From positions 124,001 to 188,000 of the forward strand of contig PUQB01000423.1 in the NCBI GenBank assembly GCA_003024785.1: a stretch of DNA of 64,000 nucleotides, read 5' to 3'. The notes beneath the pieces were generated by a model. The model was not told the origin of the DNA. It made no database searches and saw only the letters and a list, made by a program, of their open reading frames with translations. The position numbers were made by a program, and so were the translations under genes. This DNA comes from Selaginella tamariscina. Taxonomy: Eukaryota; Streptophyta; Lycopodiopsida; Selaginellales; Selaginellaceae. The stretch's first letter is position 1; each line of letters starts with the position of its first letter. This document shows positions 15,101 to 27,826 of this stretch, piece after piece.

Positions 15101-16521
15101 TATTATGTGAGCCGCATAAGAGCCGTATTAAGCGGTCATCACTGCATTTGGATTCCGGCAACTCCAATAGGATTTAACAAGGAAACGGGTACGCATATCA
15201 TTTAAGTGAGTAGGGTAGAAAGGTAGATTAAGGGTGCAATTCTATTGGCACTACATATTACATATGTAGATTTAGTTAGTACCAATTAGGGACACTCATA
15301 ATACCAACAAAGATTGTCCTTTTGGTTAGAGATGACTTCACAATATTTGGATACATCTTCAACAATCATAATTTCGATGCGATGCTTCCAGTCAAGCCTA
15401 GAAAAAGACCAGAGAGAAGGCCAAAGGAAATGCACATGCAGGAACCAACATATTAGTTTCTCGACGACAATAATGAAGAGGATTGAGAGTTGCATCGTAG
15501 ATCAATGCCATGAGGAGACAATCGAAGGCCACGCACTAAACATTCAGCTCCTTCAACATACATGGAATGCGAGGACTCAACACCAATAATCACACCACCA
15601 GAGGAGTCACACAAAGACAATGACGTTGATACCAACACCACCGACGACTTACCTCCACCATGTATCAACCACCCACCACAAGTACAATCCCACAAGCGAC
15701 GCCAAAGGAAGTATGGAATACGTAGAAGAGGTACGGAATCCAATTGTTTCAAGAACTACATCAAGAACATGATCCATCATCACCAACACCTGAACAACAA
15801 GCCAAAGAAGAACACTCAACATAAAGGGAACGAGCAAGAACCCCACTCCGAACCACAAACATATGGGGCATCACGCTGTAGATGATAGGAGTTGGACACA
15901 TCCAGAAGCTCCAAGCTTAGTCGAGATCAAACAGCTTCACTGGGACTATGGACCGTAGACCTACCAACACTGGAATACCAAATGAGGCAAGTCCTAATGG
16001 TCAACTCTTGCATCTCTAGCATAGTCGAGTTCTTAATCCACCTCATTAATAACAGGTAATAGTCAAAATGTCACATTCCCAGGTAGCACCGGTTCTAAAA
16101 CCGGATATGTCAAGCGGATGTTCACTGAGGCGAGACAAGTCTTGCATGACATGTTCACGATCACTGTACCTCGATGGACAAGCAACTCCAAGAACAATCC
16201 AGCATCACGCATGTCTATACAAGCAACAAAAGGTACTCATTGACATGATGCACACATACGGCAAATAGATGCACAACGTCCTTACTAAGCTAGAGGATTT
16301 CAACCCAACAACTACCACTACTACCAGGGACACTGAAGAACTCCGCAAACTTCGCAAAGAAAACCACAATCTGAAAACTATCATGGCTTCTATCTGCAGG
16401 ACTACAATGGGGTCATTAAAGGTTGCATTGGGATGATGCAATAGTTCCAATATAGGGGATATTAGGATTGTAGTTAACCATGTAGGAGATTTCAAGTTAG
16501 TTTCTTTCTTTGGATATATAA

Positions 16522-17055
16522 TGGGAAAAACACAAAAAACAGTACATATTGTGAAAAACGAGAGTTAGATGGGAACACAAAAATTACAAGCTACTACCGT
16601 AATACAATACAGGAGAGCTGGATGAGAAAACAGGATTATGGGCTATCACCATAATATGAAGACTGAGACGAAATACACATCAACAAGCTAAGCAGAATAC
16701 AACTTATCCATAACTACAAGAAGGAGGTTACATAACTCATTGGAAAAGGATGAGGAGAGGTATAAATAAACCAACATAGGACTAAGAAAGTATCCTGAGT
16801 ATACTATATATTATACTATGTGCTACGAGTGGACATAATATAAGTTTTCTCTTAATCTCATTGCGACTTTTCTTGCTACTGTAATGGAATCAAAAGTACT
16901 GTTACCTACTACATACCTTGTCATTCTTACATTTTCCCGACCTTCTGAAGTTTGATCTGTTTTATTTCATATTCTCCTTATTCCGCTCGACCCTTATTAC
17001 ATTGATGGTGGTGACCGCTGTTATGTTTTAGTTTTAGGATTTTCTTAGTTCAACA
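16522..17055 (+). repeat. 3' LTR of the old Ty3/gypsy fossil
   Basis: Begins TGGGAAAAACAC and ends GTTCAACA, matching in reverse complement the two ends of the solo LTR at 20240-20748. The best-conserved part is 16745-17050, where the match to 8340-8690 is easy to see. Confidence 0.75.
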
Positions 17056-20000
17056 ATGACATTTGCACTTACATAGTACTTGTGACAATTACACTTGGAT
17101 ATGCTATAAATATACATGAGTTGTAATACACCTAAGATACATGTCTTAATATTTGTAATAAATGCATTATTTAGTAGCATATGTTAACAACTAGATTCAT
17201 AATTAGCATAATTTGACACACAAGTAAAAAATTGATAATTTTTATTGTTCTTTAGATGGTTTAATAAAGATTGTAATTTTAATTTATTACAAATAATTAT
17301 TAATGTTTAAGTAATGACATGGTTTATTAAGGAGTAACAATCTTAATTTATCAGTGGTGTAAATATTAATAATATTATCATTCTTCATTATTGGAATTGT
17401 ATTTAATGTTTCTTACTCATGTAATCCTCCATTAATCTTATATAATATAATGTATCCTAACACACATGTAATATGGACTGTGTGTGTGTTAGATAATTAA
17501 TAACATGTTTTAATTTCAAAATTAATATTATTTGTTAAATAAGGTGATGCATATTTAAATACAAGGACAATGATAACAAAGTAATGTAAGTAAATCATAT
17601 CATGATTAAATATTTTATATATTAAACAATTCTATGGCAAGAGAGGCAATTTCATATTAAATGTGGTTTACCACCAGCGGTGACAAACGCTTCCTTTCCC
17701 ATATAAAATCTTGGAACTTTTAAAACTCCTCGGCAAAGAATCTATGCCCATAAAAAATCATGTATGAAGATTTAACCTTGATCAATTGAAACCAAAAGAA
17801 TTTTATTTTGGTTAAGAAAAGAATTTTTTTATTAACCCATATTTAATTAATTAAATATAAGTACATTTAATTTAGTGTTAAACATGCTAGTAATATATAT
17901 ATGCAGTAGGTGAAGCGAGAACTGCGTGCTGCTTAGGTTAACGTGTAGAACGCCAAACTAAGATTTTTATCTCAGAAAATTTTGATTAAAAAGTTTAATC
18001 CTAGAAATTTTGGAGGTTGAACTTTTGATTTCAAAGTGAAAGGATTTGTCGAATGCTGTTTACCACTGAGTAATTACATAATATTGATTCAGGGTAAGTT
18101 GCAAACGCAATAGTATCTAAGAAACGCTAGGTGTATATTACATAACTTTGTATGTAGAGTTTACTTACTTCACTGTGTAGTTTAATTATATGAATATTAT
18201 TATTATGTATAAATACATATTACCACTATGAGTTTTTGCTAGAAAATTAATATATACATAAAATACACACAACATGTGTGTGTGAGTAGATATGCACTAG
18301 CTAAATGCTCAATTGAACATTTATAATTATTAATATAATGCAGTATTTCACAATAGGTTTGAAATGATAACATTGTATATATTGAATTAAACATTTTATG
18401 AATGTTTGCACCCTTGTACACCAGAAGCCTACAAAAGGAACAATCTGGTTGAAACAATGCAGTAAAATCTGATCCATCAGGGCACTAAATACTATTCAGC
18501 TCTGCCAAGAAATTAATTATTTAAATTTTCCCAAAGTAACCCAAAAAAAATAAAAAAAAAAATTACAGGTTAAACAAAAAAAACCCACATTCTAAATTAA
18601 ACTTAAATACAATATTGTGAGCATCCACAAGTAAGGATTCCTTGTACGGCCGAGATTTAAAACTAGAGATATACGGCTAAGATTGCTCTAGAATATACTT
18701 TTATGTAAATATCAAGATTGATTACGGTTTTTAATAACGATTAAGATTATTTATTATTTAAATAAACAAATCATTTTATTATCATTATTTTTCTAATCTC
18801 TATTATTATTACAAGTTTTGGTTTTGTTAATGCATCAATGTATTGCAACTTAATTCTTTAAATTAATTTACTTTTTCTATTTAAAAAATAAAAAGTTTTA
18901 TATATTATAAGGATTTAGTCATATCTTATGTATAAATGCTATACAAGTTGAAATAAAACTATATACTTCTTTACATAATATTTACATTTATTATATATAT
19001 ATATAGTTAAGCATGTATAATAATAAAAAATAATTCATAAGAGATACACCTTATGTTAAATCTTGTAATAGTTATAAAGTTATGATTTTTCAAGGACATC
19101 GTTTTCTTTTAATAAATCAATTAACCTTTTGTAAAAGTAACTCATGTGAAACGTAAAACTTCTAATTAATGCATGTTTAAAACATCATTGAAAGATTTAA
19201 CTAGTATACACTTGCTCTAGGTAGGTATAAAGATTCTATACAGTGTCATTTTTCTTTATTACAATTAAATAAATATTATTTTAACTTGATATCTTAGGAT
19301 TAACAAATCTTTTATAAGAAAAAATCCATACTGAATAACAACTCAAAGGTTGAATTATTGCTCTTGTTATTTTCTATTTTTTATTCTTCAAACATCTTAA
19401 ATAAAACTTAATAAAATATTTATAAATTCTTTATGCAAATTTTTTTTTTAATGAAAGTGTGAAATTAAATGACAATAAAAAAATTCATTACTCGTTTACA
19501 TGAACTAGACATATTAAATTAATATGTGATTCATCTTTTATTTTTTTAAAAAAATTATATAATAATTTGTCTTAATATATGTTACACATCAAAATATATA
19601 AATTATTTAAATAAGTGATTATTTGGTTAATGAACCTTTAAGAATTGTATTAAGAAATATAAAGGTAAAAGAAATTTAAATTTTAATTATCTATTAAAAA
19701 TGATAAAATATGATTTATTGTGCAGTTACTAGTTTAAGAGGTAGTAATAATAATAAAAATAATTTTCTTATATATTATGGAAAAAAGTTATTCACCAAAA
19801 CTTATTATAAGAAACAATTTATTTTTTATAATGAGATTAAAAAAATCTCCTTCATAAAGAAATAACCGTACATAACAAGAATTATTTTGTATAATTTTCT
19901 TTAAATGTTTTAAATAAAAATTAATTAAGTATTTATAAATATGTGATTTATTATTAGGGTTGTAATAATACATATGTAAATGTTTAGTTTTCATTTATAA

Positions 20001-20239
20001 CAAGTGTTTCTTTTAAATAAACATAGTAATAAACTTGATGCAATTACACTAATTACCCTGTCAAGTACTATTACCTTGTTATTATTGTTAAAATATGTTC
20101 ATTATAAATGACTTCAAATCTGCATTATTTTGCATTTATTTATTTTAATAACAAATCTCCAAAGTTAATTTTTATTAAAGATAAAAAAGTACGAATCACA
20201 CTAAATGGCTTCTTAAATATTATGTGTTATGAAAGCAAT
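17056..20239. other. AT-rich intergenic DNA, no gene seen
   Basis: Long AT-rich tract with only short chance ORFs. I see no element ends, RNA genes or coding similarity. Confidence 0.5.
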
Positions 20240-20748
20240 GTTGAACCTTAAATTCTATCATCTGCACATAAGTAAGATTGCCTTCGATAAACCCATATTA
20301 AGAGTCTACCGAAATAAGATAGAGAAGGTTGGGAAAGGGTAAGGATGGAAGGTGTAATAGGTAGTAGTACTATGAATCCCACCACAATATTGGAAATAAA
20401 AATAGTATATCACATATCAAAATAAGAAGTAAGAGATAAAAAGAAAAACTTATATTATGTCTGTGCACGGCACATGGTACAAAATAACAGTATACTCGGG
20501 ATACCCTTTTAGTCCTAATCTAATCTATTTATACCCGTACTCTAAGTCCCGTACTAACAGTTATCGCAACTGCCTCTCAACCTTATCTATTCAGTTACTA
20601 TAGCTCCTTATCCTTATCCACATGCCGTACTTCGCTAGTATCATATTGCGATGTTAATTCGTTTGCGGTATTACGTTTAACTCGTACTCCGATATATCCT
20701 TCCCACTTTTGATTTTCAACAATATATATTGTTTTTGGTATTTTCACA
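20240..20748 (-). mobile_element. solo LTR related to the old Ty3/gypsy fossil
   Basis: Read on the minus strand it starts TGTGAAAATACC and ends GGTTCAACA, and it aligns over most of its length with the 16522-17055 LTR (shared GAGTACGGGTATAAATA and GACATAATATAAGTTT stretches). No internal coding region lies next to it, so it is best read as a solo LTR left by recombination. I could not find a clear target-site duplication. Confidence 0.75.
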
Positions 20749-21016
20749 TTATATTGCTATAAAAATAACAGAAATCTTATCAATGTCTAATTATGATCCT
20801 AACAGCAACAATATTAATAACATCAAAAACTTTAAAAGTATAATATAATATTAAAAGTATTTTATCATACACACAAGCCTTTTTCAATATGAGCATTTTA
20901 AAATTATAATATTTTTATACTTTTAAATTTATTTCATACTGTATTATAAAATTGCCTTTGAATATAATTGAGGTTCAATTTTTAATTATGCTTACTTTTT
21001 AATAAAGCATTTATTA

Positions 21017-22350
21017 GGGCCTCCGCACCCACTTTTTTATTTTTGAATGGAACTTTTCAAAAAGTTTTTTGGGTTTTAATATTCATTCTGCACCGGTCAA
21101 AAAGTGGAATATACTAGTATCTTTTGAGTTTACTTTTTAAGTATATTCTTTTAAAGAAAAAGTTAAAAGGTAAAAAAGATTTCAATCTGCACTTAAATTA
21201 AAAGATTCTCTATAAAAGTGCCTCTCTGCACACAACCCCTTTTAAGTTAAATTTTTTGGATTGAAAATTCAAATTCAAATTTCAAATTTATATTCAAACT
21301 CAAGCTCAAGAGCGGGCAACCAATCCACTGAGCAATTGCATTTTGCACCACCTTCCCCTCATCCGTCTCGGGTGCTCTCTCTACATCCTCCTCCTCAGTC
21401 CTCCCCAGCATCCTCTCTCGCTCCGCAAGCAAAGCCTCTACATCGGTGTCCTTGAAATCAATGAGCAAGTTGTGCAAAATGAACAACTTGCCCAAATGTT
21501 GGGCATGTTTTCCACGCTCATCGCTGTTTGTAATCTACGAACCTGAACTTCTGCTTGAGCAGGCCGAAAGCATTCTCCCGATGACGCGAGCCTTCCTGTG
21601 TTCCTTGTTGTAGTTCACCATGATCACGGTTGATCCAGCTCCATCTGAAATACACCAAACTGATATTGAAAATGAAGATTCACCAACACTATACCTTTGT
21701 ATGGCGTCATGATCTGTGGTCGGAGCTCGTATCCCTGGTCTGCAACAAAGTACGGCTTCACCCTCTGGTCGAAAAAAATCACCTCGGGCTCCCCGGATTG
21801 TAGCTCGGGAATGCCCGGCGGGAATGCCCCGCCACCTGCTGCTGGAGCTGGAGCAGCACTCCAGTAGGGCTCCCGGGATTGTATCCCCGGAACGGAGCTG
21901 CTGGAAACCCCAAACCTGATGATGCCGGTGATGCCGGAGAACTCGAGTAGCCGGAGAAGCTTGTAAGATCCATGGATCCGGATCTGATCGTCGCTCCATC
22001 CTCCTTGAATCAATCTGGAGATGGCGCGAGATGTGGCGCCGACCCCATTTCTCAAGAACCCTAAAAAAAAAAACTGATGTGTCGCCAGCGTGGTAGGAAA
22101 AAAGTGACTTTTAAAAATAAACGTCCTCCAGAGGACGTTTATTTTTTGAGGGGAATCTTTTATTTTTGGCATATGCTTGAGTATTATGCCAGAATAAAAG
22201 AATCTTTTATTTGGGTGCAAACCAACCCTAAATGTAAGATTTCTTTTATTTTTTTAGCAAAAAGTAAGCTTTTCTTTTAACTCTGGTGCAGAACCAACTT
22301 TTGCACTTTTTTGGCCAAAAAAGTGTCAAAAAAAGTGGGTGCGGAGGCCT
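21017..22350 (-). mobile_element. PIF/Harbinger DNA transposon, internally deleted
   Basis: Terminal inverted repeats are clear: GGCCTCCGCACCCACTTTTT near 21018 is repeated in reverse complement at 22330-22349. A TTA stands directly left of the element and a TTA one base beyond its right end, fitting the family's TTA target duplication. The interior (1.3 kb) is too short for the usual two-gene element. It carries minus-strand transposase traces: PYFVADQGYELRPQIMTPYK (DDE core) and the NKEHRKAR/RHRENAFGLLKQKFRF region, the last with the family's catalytic-Glu block. Upstream is a Ser/Pro/Gly-rich segment (21779-21973) resembling the start of the companion Myb/SANT protein. So this looks like a deletion derivative joining the two genes. 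Confidence 0.85.
21247..21973 (-). pseudogene. PIF/Harbinger transposase C-terminal remnant joined to a Ser/Pro-rich leader
   Basis: Transposase-like blocks occur at about 21660-21770 (PYFVADQGYEL, TPYKG) and 21540-21610 (RENAFGLLKQKF), then a C-terminal tail at 21310-21480 (LIDFKDTDVEALLAERERML) ending with acidic residues. The blocks are in more than one frame; an intron near 21650 would account for part of this. The order is right for the family but the N-terminal half of the transposase is absent, so it is not expected to be active. The upstream part encodes a repeat-like YNPGSP motif twice. Confidence 0.65.
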
Positions 22351-23871
22351 ATTATAATTCAACCCTTTTATATTTAAGCCTTCACAAATAATTAATTACA
22401 ATAACATTAATTACTATTGCATAATTATGTGATTACCCTAAGAATTAAAGGAAATGTTGACTTATAATGAGAACCACTATTCTAGGGTTAATGTTCCTCA
22501 CCAAAAGACTTCAATAAATATTCACCCATATCCAATTTTTTTCACTCAAAGATGTTATTAAGAATATCCTTATGTATATATTCATAAATAACTTTATGTA
22601 TTCTTGACTTTTTAAGTATTATCATATATATTATAATAAATAATATGATAATACATACATGTAAATATAACTTTCTATATATAGTTAGGGATCACAAAGT
22701 ACCCTTACATATAGTCAAGAAGAATAAATACAACATTCTTTATTAATTTAAAAATAAAAATTTTAAAAAAAATCAATTTATTATACAATATTTGAAAAGA
22801 CATGCATACAACGTAAAAGTGCTAATACATGTTTTATACATGGAGGTGAAAAAAAAAAGATTTTAAATAGTTTGAAGCAATATTTAGAAAATTCTAATTT
22901 TCATATTTTTGCCACTTAAATTTTTTTAAAGAAAATTATTTTCTTTAAAGGAAAATTATTTTCTTCAGTACCTCATTATTTATTAATGTATCATATATGT
23001 ATTCGACATAAATTCACTATTATTTATTTATATATATACATATATATAAATACTGCATATTAATTTATGTACATGTGTAACATACATGTATTAATTTATA
23101 ATACTATTTTCTTCTCAATAAGTTTATTATGATTAATAGAGAGAAATGTAATGGAAACTCGTGTAAGTATTGAAGGCATGTATGCAGAAGGTTTGAGTTG
23201 TCCACTTTAATAAACCATAGCATTTTCCATGGCATCATTGGGTTCAAAGTAGCTAAGATATGAGGAGGTTGAAAGTCGCACTAAATAGATTCTTATGAGA
23301 GATTTAATAAAATCTTAAAATTTTAAAAATAATAAAAAGAATGATATTTATCATGGAGATGAAAGTAAGCTACTGAAGCAAATTGGCTTTAGCTTGGGTG
23401 TGTGCTTGTCATGTGTGAAAGAAAATCAATTAAGACAGCTACAGAATACTCTAAAAATTACTAGTCGAAGATTGGGCAATAAAAGCAATAAGTAGTTGAC
23501 AATACTGGAGTAAGGTCATCCATCCTCAAGGCATATCATTAAGGTAAGCATGTAGAATTCTTAAATTGTGCACATTATTTAACTCTTGCTTTATTTTCTA
23601 TGTTATGTTTAATTGTTTATACATGTGGGTCTATATATTAATACACATTGTTAAATATTATATAAATACATAAGACAACATTCATTTGCAATTTAATATA
23701 TTCATGTTACTTCATAAATTTATTATTGAATACATAAATTCTTCATGGTTGTGTGTGTAAACACATAAAATCTGGCATACAACATGAAGCTAATTAGGGC
23801 AACATTGAGAGAGAGACGGAATAATCTATCTATCTATTATATCTAGATAGAGAGATAGCAGAATTATGATC

Positions 23872-23906
<35 letters not shown>

Positions 23907-24720
23907 AATTTGATTGTAGGTTGAAGAATCCAACTCAAATAGAGCTAGTAAGTTTAAGATGGATATAGAGCCAAAGTCGTTGCAAAACTAGACATACCTT
24001 TAACAAAGAGCATTACAAATTCATAAGTGTTTTGGATCAATTGTGTCTACATATTTTGTCTGATTGAATAAGTGTCATGGATATATACGTTTGAATATTT
24101 TGTATATATTTTTTAGGTAAAGATTTCTAACCGAAAAAACAACAAGATTGTTGACACTTCTTTTCTTCAAATGGACATATAGAATGAAGCACACGTGAAT
24201 GTGATAATATAATAAACCAGTTACAAACACAAATACAAAGAGATCAACCAGAATATCTTCCTAAAAAACTTCATTTCATAATACTTAATTTTACTGTGAT
24301 AAGCAATGCGATGCTCGCCTGCAAGTGCCTCCATTAAATAACGATACAAAGTTACATGTATTTATGTACATGGAACCTTTATATATACTACATAAGTGTG
24401 TGTGTGTAAAGATATATAATTTTTTAATCTTAATGGGTTGTATGAATTATATAATAATATATATATATATATTCCATACTTAATAGTCCCAAAATTCATT
24501 GACATTTTCAATATATATTAATGGAAACATTTCCAAGCCAATTTAATCCAAAGAATACAAAGAACATTGATATAAAAGTAGACATTGAGCCAAAAAGTTC
24601 TATCAGGAAAATCTCTATGAAGAGTAATGTAAAGTTGAAAGTCTGTCTCACACACACATACAAATTGGTTCATATCATTGTGTTATATAATCTATAGTTA
24701 TTAATATGTATACATCTATA
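22351..24720. other. AT-rich intergenic DNA, no gene seen
   Basis: No coding similarity. Short TA microsatellite around 23876-23902. Confidence 0.5.
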
Positions 24721-25203
24721 AGGTGGATTCGCACCTGACTTATACTTAAAGATAAAAGTTAAAAGTGCACTTAAATTGTTTCGCACATGTATTTAAGAGA
24801 TAAGGGGGCTATTAAATTAATTTTAAGTGTGAAAATTTAAGGTATTTTAAATTTAATGGCGTAACCTTTAAAATTTTAATGTTTTAAAAAGAAAAAATTA
24901 AAATTTAAAACCACCTCGGACGGAATTGATCTTAAATTTTAAGAGGCACTTATAAATTATTTCAAAAAAATTCTTGTTAAGATTCTTCAATTGTGATAGC
25001 TAAATTTTGACGCTAGATTGGCTGATGTCATGAATCATAAGGGCGGTGTTCGGGGATTTATCATTGTGCAAAAATCACTTTAAAATTTTTATGTGCAAAT
25101 GTACAGACCATTAACTTTTTAACTGCTAGCACTTCAAAACCATTAACTTTTTAACTGCTAGCACTTCAAATTTTTAAGTATAAATGCATGTGCAACTCAA
25201 CCC
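24721..25203. mobile_element. probable MITE (non-autonomous DNA element)
   Basis: The left end (GGTGGATTCGCACCTGACTT, then ATACTTAAA) and the reverse complement of the right end (GGGTTGAGTTGCACATGCAT, then TTATACTTAAA) match over about 30 bases with several mismatches. About 480 bp long, no ORF. Ends and target duplication are not sharply defined. Confidence 0.4.
25107..25170. repeat. perfect 32-bp tandem duplication
   Basis: A 32-base unit beginning ACCATTAACTTTTTAACTGC occupies 25107-25138 and is repeated without change at 25139-25170, inside the probable MITE. Confidence 0.95.
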
Positions 25204-26039
25204 ATATACATATCACTAAAACAAATAATAAATTATATAAAAACGTATGCATGTAGGCATGTTTTATAATAATGCATAATTTCATGCTTAATTGGTTTTC
25301 ATTATGATATATTAATTAATTATAAAATAATAATCATATGGCTGTAGACTTAATGATTCAATAAATAAATAAATAAAAAACAGATTCCTTTGCAAAAAAG
25401 CATAAGATGGTAATGAAACGTTTGTATATCACTTACATAAGTGTGTTCAATTTATTTATTAATGTTTTTATTGTTTCTTATAATGTTATATAGGCAAAAA
25501 TCATATTACAATAGCAACAATGCCGAAGGAGATGGAATATATAATGAAAGAGATATTCCACGTGAAATGAAAATAAGTAATAATTGTTTTTATTATAAAA
25601 ATAACTTTCATATAATTGAATATTGTTAAACAATATTGTTTTATATTGCAAATTAATATTTCATTTTTGAAATATCAATGTTAACTTTAATTAAAAAGTA
25701 TGTATCGCAAAGATATTATAATTAATGTTAAATAAATGTTACCACACAACATCTTATATGGATATTGTAAGCAAATGTTTTTTTTAATTAGCAAACGTAA
25801 AAGACACTATACAAAATGAAAGTACAATTGAAAATGACTCCATCTTACCAAAATAAAAGCATACTTAAAAAATTATAAAATGGAACGGTTTGGGCAAATT
25901 GATCGCGACCTAGCCTGCATGAGGAGCGTGTGTGTTAGAAACCCTGGGTTTAATTTCGTCCCTGGTGCAATCCATGTACCAAGCGTTAACTGAACTATAA
26001 CTTTTTAGTTTTACTTCATGTTTCACTCCCACTTAGAGA

Positions 26040-26460
26040 ATGTCCAGAGATCTGCACGGTGTTCTTGGAGCTCGTTTAGCTTTGAAAGATCTAGGTGATT
26101 ATGCCCTTGTACTTGGGAAGTCCGCATCGCTCAAAGCGATTGGTGTGTCTATACTATAGTCAGTTTATGTACATCAAGAGATTCCTCGTGGGACACTCTT
26201 CTGCGCCAATCCCTAACGATCGACCTCTCACAGTCAGGAGAGCGTCATCATGTGCAGTCGGAAATCCTTCATGTTACGAGCTCGTAAAGGAAAGCTGTAT
26301 ACCTGGTACGAAGAACTGGAAAGTATATATGGAAGCACCTGGAGAAGTGTCTGTATTCAGGATTCATAGGAGGATGGGCATTTTCTTGCCTTTGCTGACA
26401 AGTCTTCGTGTCTGCATTGTCTCAGGCTAAGCTTTCGAGTAATACATCTAGGCTGGGCTG
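26040..26460 (+). pseudogene. coding-like relic, not recognised
   Basis: This stretch is less AT-rich than its surroundings and looks coding in pieces: DLHGVLGARLALKDLGDYAL from about 26050 and LYTWYEELESIYGSTW from about 26294, in different frames. I do not recognise the family. Further short coding-looking islands occur at 26650-26780, 26950-27010 and 27210-27300. It could be a decayed host gene or transposon gene. Confidence 0.25.
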
Positions 26461-27826
26461 GATCCTAAGAACCTGGATGTCCATTTATAATCCTTGAAGC
26501 AGCAAACTTAAAGTTCGCTTATGTACACATGCGTGTGTTGTTTGCCATCCCTAGTGTTTATTTACGTAATACCATTGATGCAGATAAGTTAAATGTACTC
26601 TCTCTTTCTCTCTCACACATACACACGAATATATAAAGGCTAAACGATGTTCAATTCATAGGCACCTAATACTTGATGGGGTTATGTGCACCAGAACTTG
26701 TAGAACCATCTTCCTTCACGGTGCAAAGATTTGATCGTGGTGTCACTTGATAATCTCGAGGTTCTACAATGGGAGGAGGTACATAAAAGTTTAGTGAGGT
26801 TCACAGTGTGGTCGAGCTTGTCAAACTTAGGTATATTATGTGTGGGTGTGTGTATCATGCAATATGTTTGATAAGTTTAATTATTTGAGTCAAGCAAATC
26901 TTCTTTCAGAATTGATGTGTCTGTGGTAGGTCCCAACCTGTTCGTTCTTTCAGGGACTTAACAACTTGATATCCATCACTCTTGGAGAAAACATGCTCGA
27001 GTATATACACACCAATGGTTTACACACAATTTATGATTCATCTCTCTCTCTTATATAGATATATGGATATCTACTTCCATTTATCGTAGCACCTAGAAGT
27101 CACACAGCATTTCACTGGATGAAAAACATAAATTTTGCAAGGAAGTTGATGGAGATGTCCTATCATAAGTTAAAATTGTGAAGGTCACTGTTTACCTCAC
27201 TTTTAAGGCATTACATGTGCCTGAATACTCTGTTGGAGCAGTGTTCAGACCTGGGGTTTTTCTCTACAATTGCTCCCGCCTGGTCTAGAACCCATATGGA
27301 GACTCTTTGAGGACAAGGTATATATTTTAATTGCAATTGTAACTAAAATGGGCATGGCTATAGTCCCATTTCCTAATAATTAGCAATTTTAGCTATTTAA
27401 TTAGCATTTTCTAATATTAAAGGAATATTCTTTAGAATATATGTTTGAAAAGAGAATATTTATTCTATTTTGTATTCTACCCTTTAATAAATTATAGCAT
27501 TCATTGAACAAAAATTAATAACATTATAAAAGTAGAATGTATTAAATTATATAATATATTGCCTAATATAACAATTAAGGAAGAGCATAAGAGGTACATT
27601 ATATAAATATTGATGTTGTTATTAAAATATTAATATTTAAATATAACATTATTAATTAAAAATTTGTAGTAGATAATATATATATAAAATCCTATAATAA
27701 TATAGTCAATCTTCCATATCATTTTTTAAATTTATATAGTTAAGTATACAATTTGGTACTATTATTAAAGAGTTTATAATAATTATGAATATTAAATATA
27801 TGATATTTTATAATTTTGTAATTGCT

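Larger units (their letters stand above)
8290..17055 (+). mobile_element. old Ty3/gypsy LTR retroelement fossil
   Basis: Two related direct repeats bound this element: about 8290-8690 (5' LTR, seemingly shortened) and about 16522-17055 (3' LTR). Between them, in order and on the plus strand, are traces of gag with a CCHC-type zinc knuckle, reverse transcriptase, RNase H and a zinc-finger integrase. That gag-RT-RH-INT order is the Ty3/gypsy order. The RT block (ISPWGAYVYCIMPFGLCNAP) resembles the non-chromodomain Athila/Tat side of the family more than the chromodomain element at 38.9-45.1 kb. The two LTRs differ at many sites, so the insertion is old. The coding part is heavily broken (many breaks). 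The region 14.2-16.5 kb between integrase and 3' LTR is long and unassigned. Confidence 0.85.

Noticed and set aside
15562-15885. Independent gene between integrase and 3' LTR of the old Ty3/gypsy fossil
   Set aside because: The ORF is Pro/His/Asn-rich with no recognisable domain and lies in a heavily decayed element; an extra gene of the element cannot be shown.
25905-25980. tRNA gene or tRNA-derived SINE head
   Set aside because: There is a faint A-box/B-box-like pattern (TAGCCTGCATGAGG, GGGTTTAATTTC), but the B box matches poorly and I cannot draw a cloverleaf.
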